DNA from: Ascarosepion bandense | Taxonomy: Eukaryota > Mollusca > Cephalopoda > Sepiida > Sepiidae | Direction: 5' to 3' | Assembly (NCBI GenBank): GCA_037127315.1 | Contig: JBBBDQ010000351.1 | Coordinates: forward strand, 513,501 to 577,500 | Length of the DNA: 64,000 nucleotides | Part shown: piece by piece, positions 53,520-64,000 of the stretch | Numbering within the stretch: position 1 is the first letter of the stretch | How the letters are laid out: each line of letters begins with the position of its first letter | The notes under the pieces: model-generated | Databases searched by the model: none | What the model was told of the DNA's origin: nothing | Seen by the model: the letters and a program-made list of their open reading frames with translations, nothing else | Translations under genes and position numbers: made by a program

Positions 53520-54148
53520 TTAATATTTGCAAGGGAAAAGAAAGAAAGGAAAAAGAAAAAATTAGGGAAAGTAAGGGAGTGAGGAAGAAAGAGAGAAAGA
53601 AAGAGGCAAGCATATAGAGGAATCTGTATTTATTTTTTCTAAATTTAGTTATTTAGTGTGACACTTAAGCAGTGTCTATAGAACACAATCATTTCTTTTC
53701 TAAAGTTTAGTAAATCTTTATTTCTTCATCCTTCTGATAATATATAATCTTTCATGTAAAGGTATGGGTTGTTTAAAGACTTACATGGTCATGTTTTTTA
53801 ATATTTTTCATTTTACCACGGGGGTTTTGATAGTTACCTTTACGTGCTAGAAATTCTTGGCTAAAGAGATCTGGTTTCTGCAATTGTTATTCTTAAAGGA
53901 ATGAAGGTGCTGGCTCCACCTTAGCTTAAAATTTTTTCTTTTTGATACATATATAATTTTTTTTTTTAATTTTTAATAATATTGATGAGATAGTGCATTA
54001 GCAAATTACAGACTCGGTAAGGTATTAATTACTTCATGAACAGTTTTCCAGAATTCTACAATTACAATATCTTTGTTTTATTTTTATTTTATTTGTTTTA
54101 TTATTTTTTTGTTCTGGTCTGAATGTTTGTTTAGTATTTTTTTACTTT
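53520..54148. other. No recognised gene
   Basis: A purine-rich stretch at 53530-53615 (AAAGAAAG/GAGAGAAAG) followed by AT-rich DNA. Confidence 0.4.
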
Positions 54149-54520
54149 TGTTGTGAATCCGGGTGAGGAACCACACAAAAATAATGAACAACAAAACAGA
54201 TATTTGAGATAGAAAAATAGGTTATATTGAACGTAAATATATAAACTTGAATGCAGGTTAGTAATCCAGGAATATGATTAGTAAAGAATATATATCTATA
54301 CAAGTTGTTAACGTGAAGCAGTGCTGGAAATAGTATATCTGTGTAATACTATTTTGGCTGAGTGGAGCTCAGAGCTACTATGACTACTGACACGGTATTC
54401 TCTGTGTAACTTCGGTATCTCTAGGTAACTTACGGTTCAGTCCCCGTTCTCTCTATGGCAGGAGTATATGTATACTCAAGTTGAGTCCATTATCATAGAA
54501 AAAGGGGAGATCCCACAACA
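54149..54520 (-). mobile_element. Solo LTR candidate, 372 bp
   Basis: The ends TGTTGTG and CACAACA are a perfect 7-bp terminal inverted repeat beginning TG and ending CA. The composition is more balanced than the surroundings. On the minus strand it begins TGTTGTGGGATCTCCCC. No matching 5-bp duplication is seen (ACTTT versus ATTAT), so it is old or one edge is altered. Confidence 0.6.
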
Positions 54521-55273
54521 ATTATTATGTTTTTATGATTCTTTCCAAATTATCATTAAACAATATCCTAATTTTAAGGTGTTTTTTATTAGAAACTTTG
54601 CTAAGTGTATTATTTTGTGAGACATGTTTTTCAATTAGTTGGAGAAATTTTTATCATAAATTACTTTTAACCATTAGTACTAAAATAAAAGACCTATGTA
54701 AGACTTTATAGTTGTTCTTAAGACTATATAACTAAGTATACCATAATCCTAATTCTGACCTTAACATTTCAGCCCTATACTCATGAAATAGTAGTAAAAA
54801 AAATCTATTCTTCACTAAAAAAAACCCTAAAATCCAACCTCCTGTTAAAAATTATTGTCTACCCATTTAAAAAATCTAAGGTCTCACTATATATCTTACC
54901 CAGACAAAATTAAAAAGTGACATGCCTAGACACCAAGCCATCCTGCCCCCTTTCATAACCCAAATATTAAAACTCCATGGTTACATAATTCACATTTTTG
55001 ATTGAATACACCTAAAACATTTTCTCCAACTACCACTCTTTAATTTTCTAAATAACCATAAATTCATCTTATATTTTAAAAATATATCATTTTCACCCTT
55101 TTTTTTAACATATCACCTAAAGAAGAACTATATTGTTCTGAAACATGAAAATTTTTGTGCAGTGATATTATGCTTTTATAAACCATTGTAATAACAAAAT
55201 CATAATATTAAGCTCTACTCTGTATCAAGCATTCTTTATAAAAGTAAATGCTACATGTTCTTCCACTTTCTTG

Positions 55274-55277
<4 letters not shown>
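54521..55277 (+). repeat. Probable Penelope-like 3' end with decayed hammerhead-like motif
   Basis: At 55110-55145 'cacctaaagaagaac' with stem AGAAC/GTTCT (loop TATATT) and GAAAC forms a hammerhead-like layout, but the core is CTAAAGA. The following 55145-55275 is the segment shared with 22665-22800. The upstream 500 bases show no clear coding sequence. Confidence 0.5.
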
Positions 55278-55320
<43 letters not shown>

Positions 55321-55697
55321 GGACATTAAGGTTGACACTAAGAGGTGACAATCTGCTATATACTTCAATGCAAATTTCAGGCTTGAAGATGTTGCTTAAC
55401 AATGAAACAGACAGATAGATCATAATCAAGTCATTTTCTATCAGTTTATTATATTTTACCAATTTATTTAATATTTATAAATATTTATTTTATTTTTATA
55501 GAACATACATGGTAATTGTTTTAATTTTTGACCTATTTATTTTTCTGTTTCTTGCTTCAATACGATCTTCAGACTTGAGGATTGTGTTTAAGCAGGAAAC
55601 AAACTGCTGCTGCTGAGTGTTCACTTTTATGTTTATATACGCATATACACTCTCTCTGATATTAAGCACTTTTATTCATAGATATAACATATTTCAA

Positions 55698-55734
<37 letters not shown>

Positions 55735-55735
<1 letters not shown>

Positions 55736-56432
55736 TAGCAGTATAGCCCGGCATCGCTCGGGTGTAATGAAAGCTTTAAAACTAATCCATGGTCCTGGAG
55801 CTCAGACTCTTTGGATGTTGGCACGAAAGACTAAAACACAATAGTTGTTTCCAGTTAAAGCGAAACCACAGACTGAAAGAAAAATGAATAGATGTCAGTC
55901 AAATTTGGATTTCCTGGTATCGATATCAAATAAGTTTTTTTCATCGTAAACTGAATTTTGAAAGCTAAATAAGTCCTCTGAGTAAATGGTATCATGGCTG
56001 AGACTAAGAACTACAATTATACCTACTTAGAGCCAAACCCAAAGCAAAAACTAAAATAAAAGGGCTGAAAGAAATACAGACATACAGGCAGATAAACAGA
56101 CACACACACAAACATCTTGCCTTTTATATATATATATTATCAATTTTCTGCACTATTGTAAGAACTGCAACCTTGAGACTTCTGAATATCATTTCTTATG
56201 TCTTTGTCTATGAGTGTATCAAATTTGATTAAAATCAGACCACTTCTTTTATAACTTGATTTTTTCGATTATCGATTTTCGATATTTATTAGTGGTACCC
56301 TGACACAAAACCTAGCTAAGAACACTTACAGACACTTATAGTACAACTGTGTAAATTTTCAAGAAAATTGGATCAGCCGTTTCGGAGTCTATAGGTAATG
56401 GACGCACACACACACAGACAAAGTTCCCTTTA
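55735..56432 (-). mobile_element. Non-autonomous Helitron-like element, copy 3
   Basis: The reverse of copies 1 and 2: the CTAG end is at 55735-55738, hairpin CCCGAGC-GAT-GCCGGG next to it, (TA)n at about 56128, (GT)n near the other end. The 5' TC end is replaced by a TA run at 56430-56446. Confidence 0.78.
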
Positions 56433-56443
56433 TATATATATAT

Positions 56444-56834
56444 ACTACCTGCCATAATTATTAGGCAACCCCAGTTTTTTAAAAGAAATGATGTATTTTA
56501 TACTATTTTTAGTATTTATTGCCAAGTGGATAATTCTAAATGAAAATAGAATGGTTCTTTTGTTATTATTACTTTGCAAAATTTTGCAAGGCAATGAAGC
56601 AAAGATGAATTCTAATCACCCTAAATTTTCTTCGTTCTTTCATTGATGAAACTGCAATATAGGTAATTATTAAATATTTATAAATTCATTTGATGCACAA
56701 GTTATTGTGCAGTATTGACAAAAGAATCACTCTATTTTCATTTGCAATTATTCACTTGGCAATAAATACTAAAAAATAGTATGAAATACATAATTTTTTA
56801 AACACTAGGGTGGCCTCATAATTAAGGCTTGTGT
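56444..56834. mobile_element. MITE, about 390 bp, with about 140-bp inverted repeats
   Basis: The left half ('ccataattattaggcaaccc', 'tttagtatttattgccaagt', 'aaaatagaatggttcttttg') is matched by the reverse complement of the right half. The ends border TA-rich sequence, consistent with a TA target. It is likely a Tc1/mariner-type non-autonomous element; no coding sequence. Confidence 0.78.
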
Positions 56835-56835
56835 G

Positions 56836-56868
<33 letters not shown>

Positions 56869-56897
56869 TTTAGAAAGGAAAACTCAACACATTATAT

Positions 56898-56952
56898 TAG
56901 TAATAAACTATAGTTCATTTCAATGAGCTTAATTAGCTCATATCATCAGACT
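56898..56952 (-). ncRNA. Hammerhead ribozyme candidate
   Basis: On the minus strand CTGATGA (56943-56949). Stem II is six perfect pairs ATGAGC/GCTCAT (56936-56941 with 56923-56928) with loop TAATTAA, closed by one U-U mismatch next to the core. GAAA is at 56918-56921. Stem III is six pairs with tetraloop TATA, U at the cleavage position, and stem I AGT/ACT. Core residues are all present. Only the mismatch at the base of stem II and the short stem I weaken it. Confidence 0.65.
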
Positions 56953-57588
56953 CTTTTACAATATTTCCTCCATCTGGCATAAAATTTCTGCCGGAATGAA
57001 CGTTTTCTTAAAATGAAAAAGGAACATAATAGAAATAATAATAATAAACATAAGATTACAAACAAACAAATAAATGGCAATAAATGTAAGGGGAAGGAGG
57101 TAGGAAAGAAGAGAGATAGAGTCCAGTTCCAAATATGGGTAGTATCCGTTTGAAGTTATTTTGCCGTCTTAGATGGCATGACCTCTGAAAAAAATCCATT
57201 TCCGTTGACTTTGGGTGTCTATTTGACCCCATCAAGTCAACCCACATACTACCTTTTATCCACATATACCTATGTGTACATTCCCACATATACTTACCCT
57301 GTGATTTTATTTAAGTTTACATATCCACTGATTTCTTTTTTTATCTTAGTGTGGTGTATATATGCACTCCCATATCACGTTAAATAAATTGTCGTATTCT
57401 CAATCTCGCATATATTTATATACACGAGATATATATGAGATAATTAGGTACATATTTAAGCCCATATACCCAAACACAAGTACATATATATTAACAGCCA
57501 TTGAGCTCTCTATATGGATTTACCTATTAATAATTTATATTAAGAAAATCTTGTTGGATTATCCTCACCGTTTACGGAGTGACAACTA

Positions 57589-57637
<49 letters not shown>

Positions 57638-57824
57638 GGATTAATGGATTCTCCCGTCGTGTTCAACGTATGAGGGTCCAACCTTTTTCCAGCAAGACAA
57701 CCACACAGAGATTTGTTTATAGTGGTGAAGGCATTGTGTAGTACCATCCACACTTCTTGGAACTGCTGATAACAAACAATTGGTGCAGATGACTGCCACA
57801 AATCGCACGAACAGCAGACCTCAA
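56953..57824. other. No recognised gene
   Basis: AT-rich, with a (TA)n tract at 57590-57634. Short frames have no domain resemblance. Confidence 0.35.
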
Positions 57825-57974
57825 TTATTTAACCCATAATTGGAGGGAACGAACGGATTAATACCTTTCCCAAGGGTACCAGTGCGCAAGTGAATGCAGC
57901 GTGCTCGACTGAAATTGGAACTCGGCTCACCGATTTCCCCCTCCAAGCCGACATCCACCGCACCCCAGCGCACA
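57825..57974 (-). repeat. SINE-A, 5' half only
   Basis: The minus strand contains the head (GGGGTGCGGTGG box A, GAGTTCCAATTTC decayed B box) and the first body blocks as far as 'ttatttaacccata'. The central block, hairpin and tail are missing. Confidence 0.8.
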
Positions 57975-58274
57975 TATATATATATTTTCCCCTGCAAAAC
58001 AGAGAACAGTTTCATTTTGGAAGTGTTAAAATTAGCAAGCCATTCCTTGTCCCACCCATGTTTTTATCCAATATTTTAATAAGCCATATATATAAAATAT
58101 ATATTTTATCCATATATTTTAAGGCATATATATAAAATATATATTTTATCCAAAATAAAATTGTTCTCGTTTTTAATTATCTGAGAGAACCTATTTGGTT
58201 TCCATCTGCAAGGATGATGCAAACCTCTAGGAGAATGACTCATTATGCTTTCTTGCACTAACATTTTTTGCTGT

Positions 58275-58625
58275 CAGGAAGTGGGAAGATTATATTAAAT
58301 CAATTGCTATATCTGCTTCTAGGAAAGTTGATTCAATGTGTTATGCTAGACAGTTTTTCCTCACTAGAATCTATCTTGCATATGTATAAGTTTACCATTC
58401 ATCCTTGCTTTGAATATTGAATATTGCTGCCACATCACCTCTGGTACTCTTGCTATATATTGAATCATTCTTGATAAAGTTCAAAGGAAAATTTGCAATG
58501 TTATCCTTACCTGGTATCCTTACCTGGTATCTCATGTTAAGTGTCTTTCCCATTGCCATAATGTAGCTTCTCTTTACCTTTTCTATAAATATTTTCATGG
58601 TAATTGCTCTGATGAAATTTCTCCT
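58275..58625 (+). pseudogene. LINE reverse transcriptase C-terminal fragment (main family), sense
   Basis: The plus strand encodes KWEDYIKSIAISASRKVDSM then CYARQFFL, and in other frames IEYCCH-, DKVQRKICNV- and CRFSINIF equivalents. 'tccttacctggta' is tandemly duplicated at 58503. It ends at 58625, where an antisense LINE end begins. Confidence 0.75.
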
Positions 58626-58765
58626 TTTTTTTATAATCATATTGCCCCAAACCCCCAAACAAGGCATTTTACTGCCACTATTTTGCAGGGGGTTGCATAG
58701 GAGGAAAGTTATGAGAAAGAGTGACAGGTTATATAGGGGGTGTCAGGGAGTGAGTAAGAGAAAGA
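58622..58765 (-). mobile_element. LINE 3' end (main family), short
   Basis: 'ataatcatattgccccaaac' with 'caaggcattttactgccact' on the plus strand. It is truncated at about 58765 and is a close relative of the next copy. Confidence 0.75.
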
Positions 58766-58857
58766 TGAATGTGCCCATAAACTGGGGGATCAATTTATAT
58801 ATTGATTCTAATGTAAAACTGATCCCCCACTTTATATCCAAATTATAATAGTATAGA

Positions 58858-59440
58858 AATTTTTTTTTCTAATTATATCGCCCCCCAGCAAGGCATTTTA
58901 CTGCCACTGTTTTGCAGGGGGTTACATAGGAGGAAAGTTATGAGAAAGAGTGACAGGTTATAGGGGATGTCAGGAAGTGAGTAAGAGAAGCATGAGAATA
59001 CTGATGAGAGTGAAGTGGACAGAGAAAGGAACATGATAGAGAGAATGCAGGTTAGTGAGATAGGAGATGACTATTGACTTTACATTTAAATTTTTGGAGA
59101 TAGTAGCTGTCGGCAAAGCAATTATGTGGAAGGGAGTTCCTCAGGCTGGAAGTGCAAGAAAAGAAGCTGTTGAAGTAGAATTTGCATTTACAATTTATTA
59201 GTTTCACAGTAAAAGAGTGGGACCTAGTTGCTAATCTTGTGGCTTGGGTTAATTTATATATAGGGGGCACCAGTGAGCTAAGTACATCAGAGCAGAAAGT
59301 ATTTGTAGAAGAGACACAGGGAAGCCAAATTGTGTTGGTGAGAAAGTGACTGTATCTGAGCTGCCAAGTCAGGATCTATCACATTACAGATTCTCTGTTG
59401 GATTTTCTCAAGGACACCTAGGTGGATAGCATTATTCTTT
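58858..59440 (-). pseudogene. LINE C-terminus and 3' UTR (main family)
   Basis: The poly-T at 58859-58869 and end signature are followed on the minus strand by LRNSLPHNCFADSYYLQKFK, TRLATRSHSFTVKL, LSSLVPPIYKLTQA and FYKYF..., then DPDLAAQIQSLSHQ. It is truncated at about 59440 after the KIQQRICNVI equivalent. Confidence 0.85.
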
Positions 59441-59639
59441 TATTCATGAATTGTTTTACTAAAAAATTGTTTTAAATGTGTTCTAACCTTTGCTCTTCAC
59501 ATCTACTATTTTTTTACTATGTGAATGGATGCATGGCCATTGATTCCATTGAAAGAATCCTCTACCCTGGCTATTGACTATAATCTTGGAAGCCCTCCAC
59601 CCAGCAGTGCTATGTTATTAATGAACTGGCTAAATACGT

Positions 59640-60025
59640 TGCTATTGAATGCAGTATATCCCATTGTGGTAGATGCCTGTTGACCCCAACAAGAAGGTTC
59701 AGCCACTTGCTTGCAGATCTTGTTTTTAATCTGGATGGCTGTCTAGCCATTCTCTTCATCAGAAAAGCTACCCCACATTGTTCTAGATTGCTATTGACTT
59801 CAAGAAAAAGATTCATCTGTCCTTTGACAGATCTTGTTTTTAATACTGCTTGGTGTCTAGATACCAACCACTCCTCAACAGAAAAATTTGGCCGTGATAT
59901 CTAGTCCATCCCATTGTTCTACAAGGCTGTTGGTTCTCAACAAAAAAGGTCATCTACCTTTTGACAAATCTTATTTTTAATCCTGCTAGCGACCCTTCTC
60001 AACAGAAAAGCTTGGTGGAGGAACC
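59640..60025 (+). repeat. Degenerate tandem repeat, about 120-bp unit, three copies
   Basis: Each unit has 'ccca(c)attgt(t)', 'tgttga', 'cagatcttgtttttaat' and 'caacagaaaa' or 'catcagaaaa' in order, at about 59660, 59770 and 59910. Divergence is about 25-30%. No shared open frame. Confidence 0.7.
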
Positions 60026-60330
60026 AGTTTATTAGTTGCTGATGCCCTTTCCATGTTGCAGGTAGTATTGGATAACACAGTACCAGTAGCACTCCTAGAA
60101 AGGTCTGACATAATCTGTAATAAAGCAATTTCCTTATTATTTGAGTTTTTTCAGGTGAAGTTTTCTATTCAGCACATTGTTTTGGCTGTTCTGTTCTGCA
60201 GCCTTGCTCACTAAATAAATATCTGAACAGAAATTTAGGAGAAAAAAGAAATTTTAAAAAACTATTTACTACCTATTGCATACATTTGAAGAAAATGGCA
60301 GTACAAACTTAATTAAGCTTAGTCTCGTTT

Positions 60331-60611
60331 GAGGAACGACAAACTGGGGGGCCAAGTTCGAATTCCAGTTGAATTCCTTGCATTCACTTACACACAAATA
60401 CCCTTGGGAAAAGTATTAATCTGTCTCTTCTCTCCAGTTATGGGTTAAATGATAGGACAGATTGGGTTCTATAGCCTTGGCTGGTAACCAGTCTACTGCA
60501 GAAAGCAATGGCAACCTATTGTGGGATAATCTTCTGTCCAGTCAGTCATATCTCTTTTGAGACATGATTGCCCAAAGCATATATCACATATGGCACTAAA
60601 TTGACTGACTG
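60331..60611 (+). repeat. SINE-A, lacking box A
   Basis: Begins inside the head ('gaggaacgacaaactggg') and keeps the B box AAGTTCGAATTCC, the full body, hairpin ATCTCTTTTGAGACAT and tail 'ttgactgactga'. It is 5'-truncated. Confidence 0.85.
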
Positions 60612-60721
60612 AATATAATAGTTGAAGACATGATTAAGGCTTCTATTGGGCATAAAGTGGAGGATCGGTTGTCTATTTTTAGGAAGTAATAACATTACTA
60701 CTTAATAATATAATACATTTC

Positions 60722-60905
60722 TTCCCGCTCTAGCTATGAGTCAAATAAAAGGACAGATTGGGTTCTATAGCCTTGGCTGGCAACCAGTCTATTGTAGAAA
60801 GCAATGACAACCTACTGCAGGATAATCTTCTGCCCAGTCAGTCATGTCTTTTTTGAGACATGATTGCCTAAAGCGTGTATCACGTATGGCACTCAACTGA
60901 CTGAC
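60722..60905 (+). repeat. SINE-A, 3' half
   Basis: From 'agctatgagtcaaataaaag' to 'caactgactgac'. The hairpin is CATGTCTTTTTTGAGACATG with one wobble. The head is missing. Confidence 0.8.
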
Positions 60906-60989
60906 TAGTTTCAGACCACAAAAGTGCAGCATTCACTTGTGGCTTACAAGACTTTCTTAATGTGAAAGCAGACATTCAAGACAAAGCAG

Positions 60990-62673
60990 CTGCTTTTAAT
61001 AATTATGTTTAATTTTATTTTTACGTGAATTTTATTTTGAATGAAACAACAAATCAAAAATTAATAATAGTCAATGCTTATTCCAAGCCTGTACAAAATA
61101 CTGCCTGCAGGCTGCATGCAGTCTGTAAAACTACACAATAGTGCGTGCAAGAGGTTTTCAAAATAGTCCTTGTTTTGTTTTCATCAATATATATTTATTG
61201 AGGGGTAAGATGACTGGCATAAGTAGTTTAGTTTTAATTTTCAGAAATAGGATTTGCTAATCAATGATGAATATAGGTAGTTTAAATTTTTGGGAAAGGG
61301 ATAGACCAGTAAAATAGAATAGTAAAATTTCGTTTAAAAGCTATATTAATAAATAGAGGTAAGAAAATATAATTAGTATTAGGAATTTCAAAGTATAGGT
61401 GCAAATTTAGTGAAGAAAAAAAAAATGGATGAACATACCAGAAAGAGCAGCAGTGATTAAAGATCAAAAAAATAGGCACAACTCAAATTTGTTATTAAAT
61501 AGGGGAGGGCGGGAAAATGAACTCTTCCCATTGGTCAGAGTTAACAATAAAAAGTATGAATTCTACCGAAAAGAAAAAATAAATTAAATCCAGAGTAGCA
61601 CTAAAGGAAAGAGCCGGCTTGGTACTTCTGGACTGAAAGTCCGGGTTACTGCCAGAGCCGATATGATGTTTAAAAACCCAAAATTGGCAATGAAGGCAGG
61701 ACATCACTGAAAAGCTCCTTTAAGCACCAAAAATATATTTATGAACTATGCAAAAAAATGTCAGTAGTATTGTTTAAATAAATAATCGAATAAAACATTT
61801 TGTTTCATTCAGATCAAAATGGCTGCTAAATTCTCTCTTTAATAAGCATTTATCTATTTCTGTTACTAGTTTTTCCCTTTTTTCATTTAATTACCCAATT
61901 TTTTTTCTGATCTTGGGGCATTACCCATTTGTAGCAGGGGCATAAGTTTATATCGTAGTTTGCCAATATTTGAAGGAACATACTTATGTGGGAGATTTAG
62001 TTATGGTAATCTGAGTATATAGGATGCTTTTTCAATCAGGATATCGGAACGAAATTACAAACAATATTGTGCGTTTAGCATAAATATTTTATTGCTTTAG
62101 CAAAATTAAATAGGGAGGAGATGAAAAAGACTTAAGTCAAAGTGTGTATATTGAAATATCCTTATTCATATGTACGGTTTGAATAAAACACAGAGAAGTG
62201 TTTCTTGTTGATTTATCAGAATGCTGTATTGGGTACAAAGTAACATATGGTTTGCTGGTGACTAAAATGTCCTTGAGAGAGAAAACTAGATGGGTCTTGT
62301 TCCTACAGCATCTGATGGGTAAAAAGAAAGAGATCTTGAGCCCTTTCTTGTTTATGATGTTGTTAAAAAAAAACGTTTTTAAAACTGGCATGGTGCAAGC
62401 ACTGGTTTTTAAAAAATGCTGGTCTTATTAAAAAAAATTCCTCCTGCTAATCATTTTTTTGTCATGCATAAACAAGAGATTAAACAAAAGTGTAGCTTCT
62501 GAAAATGAACAATCTTTATCTAACCTGTTGCACCATTTAGAGGTTTTAAAATATAAATAGAATTTTTCATTAATTTTCACATGAAATGCTAGCTTAATCA
62601 ACATATGAAGTGATTCTGTTTTGCTTCTTATGAACTCATTCACAAATTATATGTTTTAGAGTTTGGATAGAGA
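60990..62673. other. No recognised gene
   Basis: About 1.7 kb of AT-rich DNA. Frames up to 84 codons (62137-62391, minus) show no domain. No repeat was paired with another copy. Confidence 0.35.
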
Positions 62674-62981
62674 CAGTCAGTCAGTTAAGTGCCATACGTG
62701 ATACATGCTTGGGTGATCATGTCTCGAAAGAGACATGACTGACTGGGCAGAAGATTATCCCGCAGTAGGTTGCCATTGCTTTCTGCGGTAGACTGGTTGC
62801 CGACCAAGGCTATAGAACCTAATCTGTCCTATTATTTAACCCATAACTGGGGGGAAGAGACAGATTAATACCTTTCCCAAGGGTATTTGCATGTAAGTGA
62901 ATGCAAGGAATTCAAGTGGAATTTGAACTCGGCTCTCCGATTTCTCATTCCGAGCCAATATCCACTGCGCCACAACACACA
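62674..62981 (-). repeat. SINE-A, full length
   Basis: The minus strand has head TTGTGGCGCAGTGG, B box GAGTTCAAATTCC, the central block and a hairpin whose loop differs (CATGTCTC-GAAA... read as GTCTCTTTCGAGAC on the minus strand). The tail 'ttaactgactgactg' is fully preserved. Confidence 0.88.
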
Positions 62982-63329
62982 CAGAGACAAAGAAATATAA
63001 ATCTGATAGTCTCACATTTTATGAGAAAGCAATTAATGTTCATTGAATTTAATTACTTGTTTCTTTTTAATATGCTCGAAAGGCTAGAAAATAGTTTCCT
63101 ATTCTCACAACACATTTTCTACAATCACTCTGTCATAATAATTTATTTTCAGAAAATGCTAAGTACTGAGTTGAATATTCAAAGATCTCTGTGAACAGGG
63201 TTTGATGGGTAAATTGTTGCAATTTTATAGTTTTAATTTTGGGCATATGCACTGTGTATTTTTGATTTTATTGACTGCACTGTATAGTAGGATCAGTTGG
63301 GCACCTGTGAGAAAAAGAGAACCATGATA

Positions 63330-63887
63330 CAATTCTCTTCACCAGAAATTTGGAAGCGGCATACTGTTTTGCTTGGCATTTTCAATGAAGGCATCAATAC
63401 AGAGTATTTCAGAGTGTTTGGGTGTTAATCTGAAGACAGTGCAGCTTATTCAGAAAGTGTTGCATGAGTTGCCTGTATTCCTCTTTCTCAGACTCAACAG
63501 GATAGCCTATATAAAGTGCCTTGAGGAAGTAGTGCAGCCGTGAGTCAAGAGGGTGGCTGCTGGAAGACCTTGTGTCTGTCACCAGGACTCTGCATGATGC
63601 CACATAAGCAGGAGAACCCAGTCATGGCTCTTAGACAATTTCTGCAGCCACACCACTCCTTACATCTGGCCACCTAACTCCCCAGGTTGCAATCTCTTGA
63701 TTATTATATATAGGGCACAGTTGAGTGAGAGTCCAGCAAAATTCCTTGCAACACCAAATATGAACTAAAGGCAAGGAATATAGCTGCATTTACCAACTTA
63801 AAGAAAGAGCCCATCCAGATAAGTTGCAGAAGATTCCAAAGTCGTCTGGAAACCATGGTTGAAGACAATGGCGATTTTATTGAATAA
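63330..63887 (+). pseudogene. Tc1/mariner-superfamily transposase, decayed
   Basis: The plus strand encodes IWKRHTVLLGIFNEGINTEY (N-terminal helix), a shifted LKTVQLIQKVLHEL segment, then RRTQSWLLDNFCSH and TPYIWPPNSPGCN. After a one-base shift it gives DYYI-GTVE-ESSKIPCNTKY, ELKARNIAAFTNLKKE and RRFQSRLETMVEDNGDFIE, ending at stop 63885-63887. The pattern IWPPNSPDCNPLDYYVWG, then NTK-ELKA-I, then RF-SRLEAVVEANGDF marks this branch. The central DDE part is largely deleted. Confidence 0.82.
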
Positions 63888-64000
63888 ATATACTCTTCAG
63901 CATTTCAAGATATATGTGTGTAATTTTGGTAAATATAACTGTTCAAATAAGATGTCAGTGCAATTTTCATTATTGTGTAATTTAGATGACAATTTATCCA

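Noticed and set aside
55560..55600. Hammerhead around CTGAAGA/TTGAGGA
   Set aside because: The distance and pairing between core and GAAA do not allow stem II on either strand.
62137..62643. Overlapping frames of 70-84 codons on both strands
   Set aside because: They are antisense to each other in AT-rich DNA without similarity to any family I know.

Overview
No host protein-coding gene, intact tRNA gene or intact rRNA gene could be supported anywhere in the 64 kb. The window is AT-rich, intergenic (or giant-intron) animal DNA made almost entirely of decayed mobile elements, tandem repeats and microsatellites. The repeat set (one very abundant tRNA-derived SINE, 3' ends of one LINE, Penelope-like elements, Tc1/mariner elements, a Helitron-like family and huge TATC arrays) suggests a lophotrochozoan, most likely a coleoid cephalopod such as an octopus. 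That assignment is inference from repeat style, not from a host gene.

Layout. 1-6.3 kb: a 5S rRNA-like sequence joined to a SINE, several antisense SINEs (called SINE-A here) and the first Helitron-like copy. 6.3-9.0 kb: a LINE fragment and a near-complete but dead Tc1-like transposon with long terminal inverted repeats. 9.6-14.4 kb: a pyrimidine tract, a three-copy ancient duplication interrupted by nested retroelements, and LINE 3' ends. 14.86-17.70 kb: a 145-bp satellite of about 19.6 units. 17.7-31.8 kb: LINE ends, SINE-b copies, foldbacks, a second Helitron-like copy, a dead mariner, a solo LTR, Penelope-like reverse transcriptase and ORF-start fragments. 32.66-32.82 kb: a short tRNA-headed element carrying a complete-looking hammerhead ribozyme. 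36.36-40.15 kb: a dead Ty3/gypsy-type LTR retrotransposon inserted in a LINE. 42-44.4 kb: a second LINE family, an LTR candidate and tandem tRNA-like heads. 46-49.8 kb: compound TATC/TGTC arrays, part of them between the arms of an inverted repeat. 50.7-54.5 kb: a Penelope-like element with an upstream hammerhead, a LINE, the second hammerhead-SINE and a solo LTR. 55.7-60 kb: the third Helitron-like copy, a MITE, another hammerhead candidate and LINE ends. 60-64 kb: SINE-A copies and a decayed transposase.

The main signal is the density and variety of hammerhead-ribozyme-like motifs (CTGANGA, stem II, GAAA, short stem III). Some lie in Penelope-like elements, where hammerheads are already known. 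Others lie in short elements with tRNA-like Pol III promoter heads: SINE-H (two copies) and SINE-b (about eleven copies or pieces, with base changes that preserve stem II pairing). A tRNA-promoter SINE carrying a self-cleaving ribozyme has a precedent in the schistosome Sm-alpha element; two such families here would be notable. All function is dead or inferred: every transposase and polymerase seen carries stops, frameshifts or lost catalytic residues.
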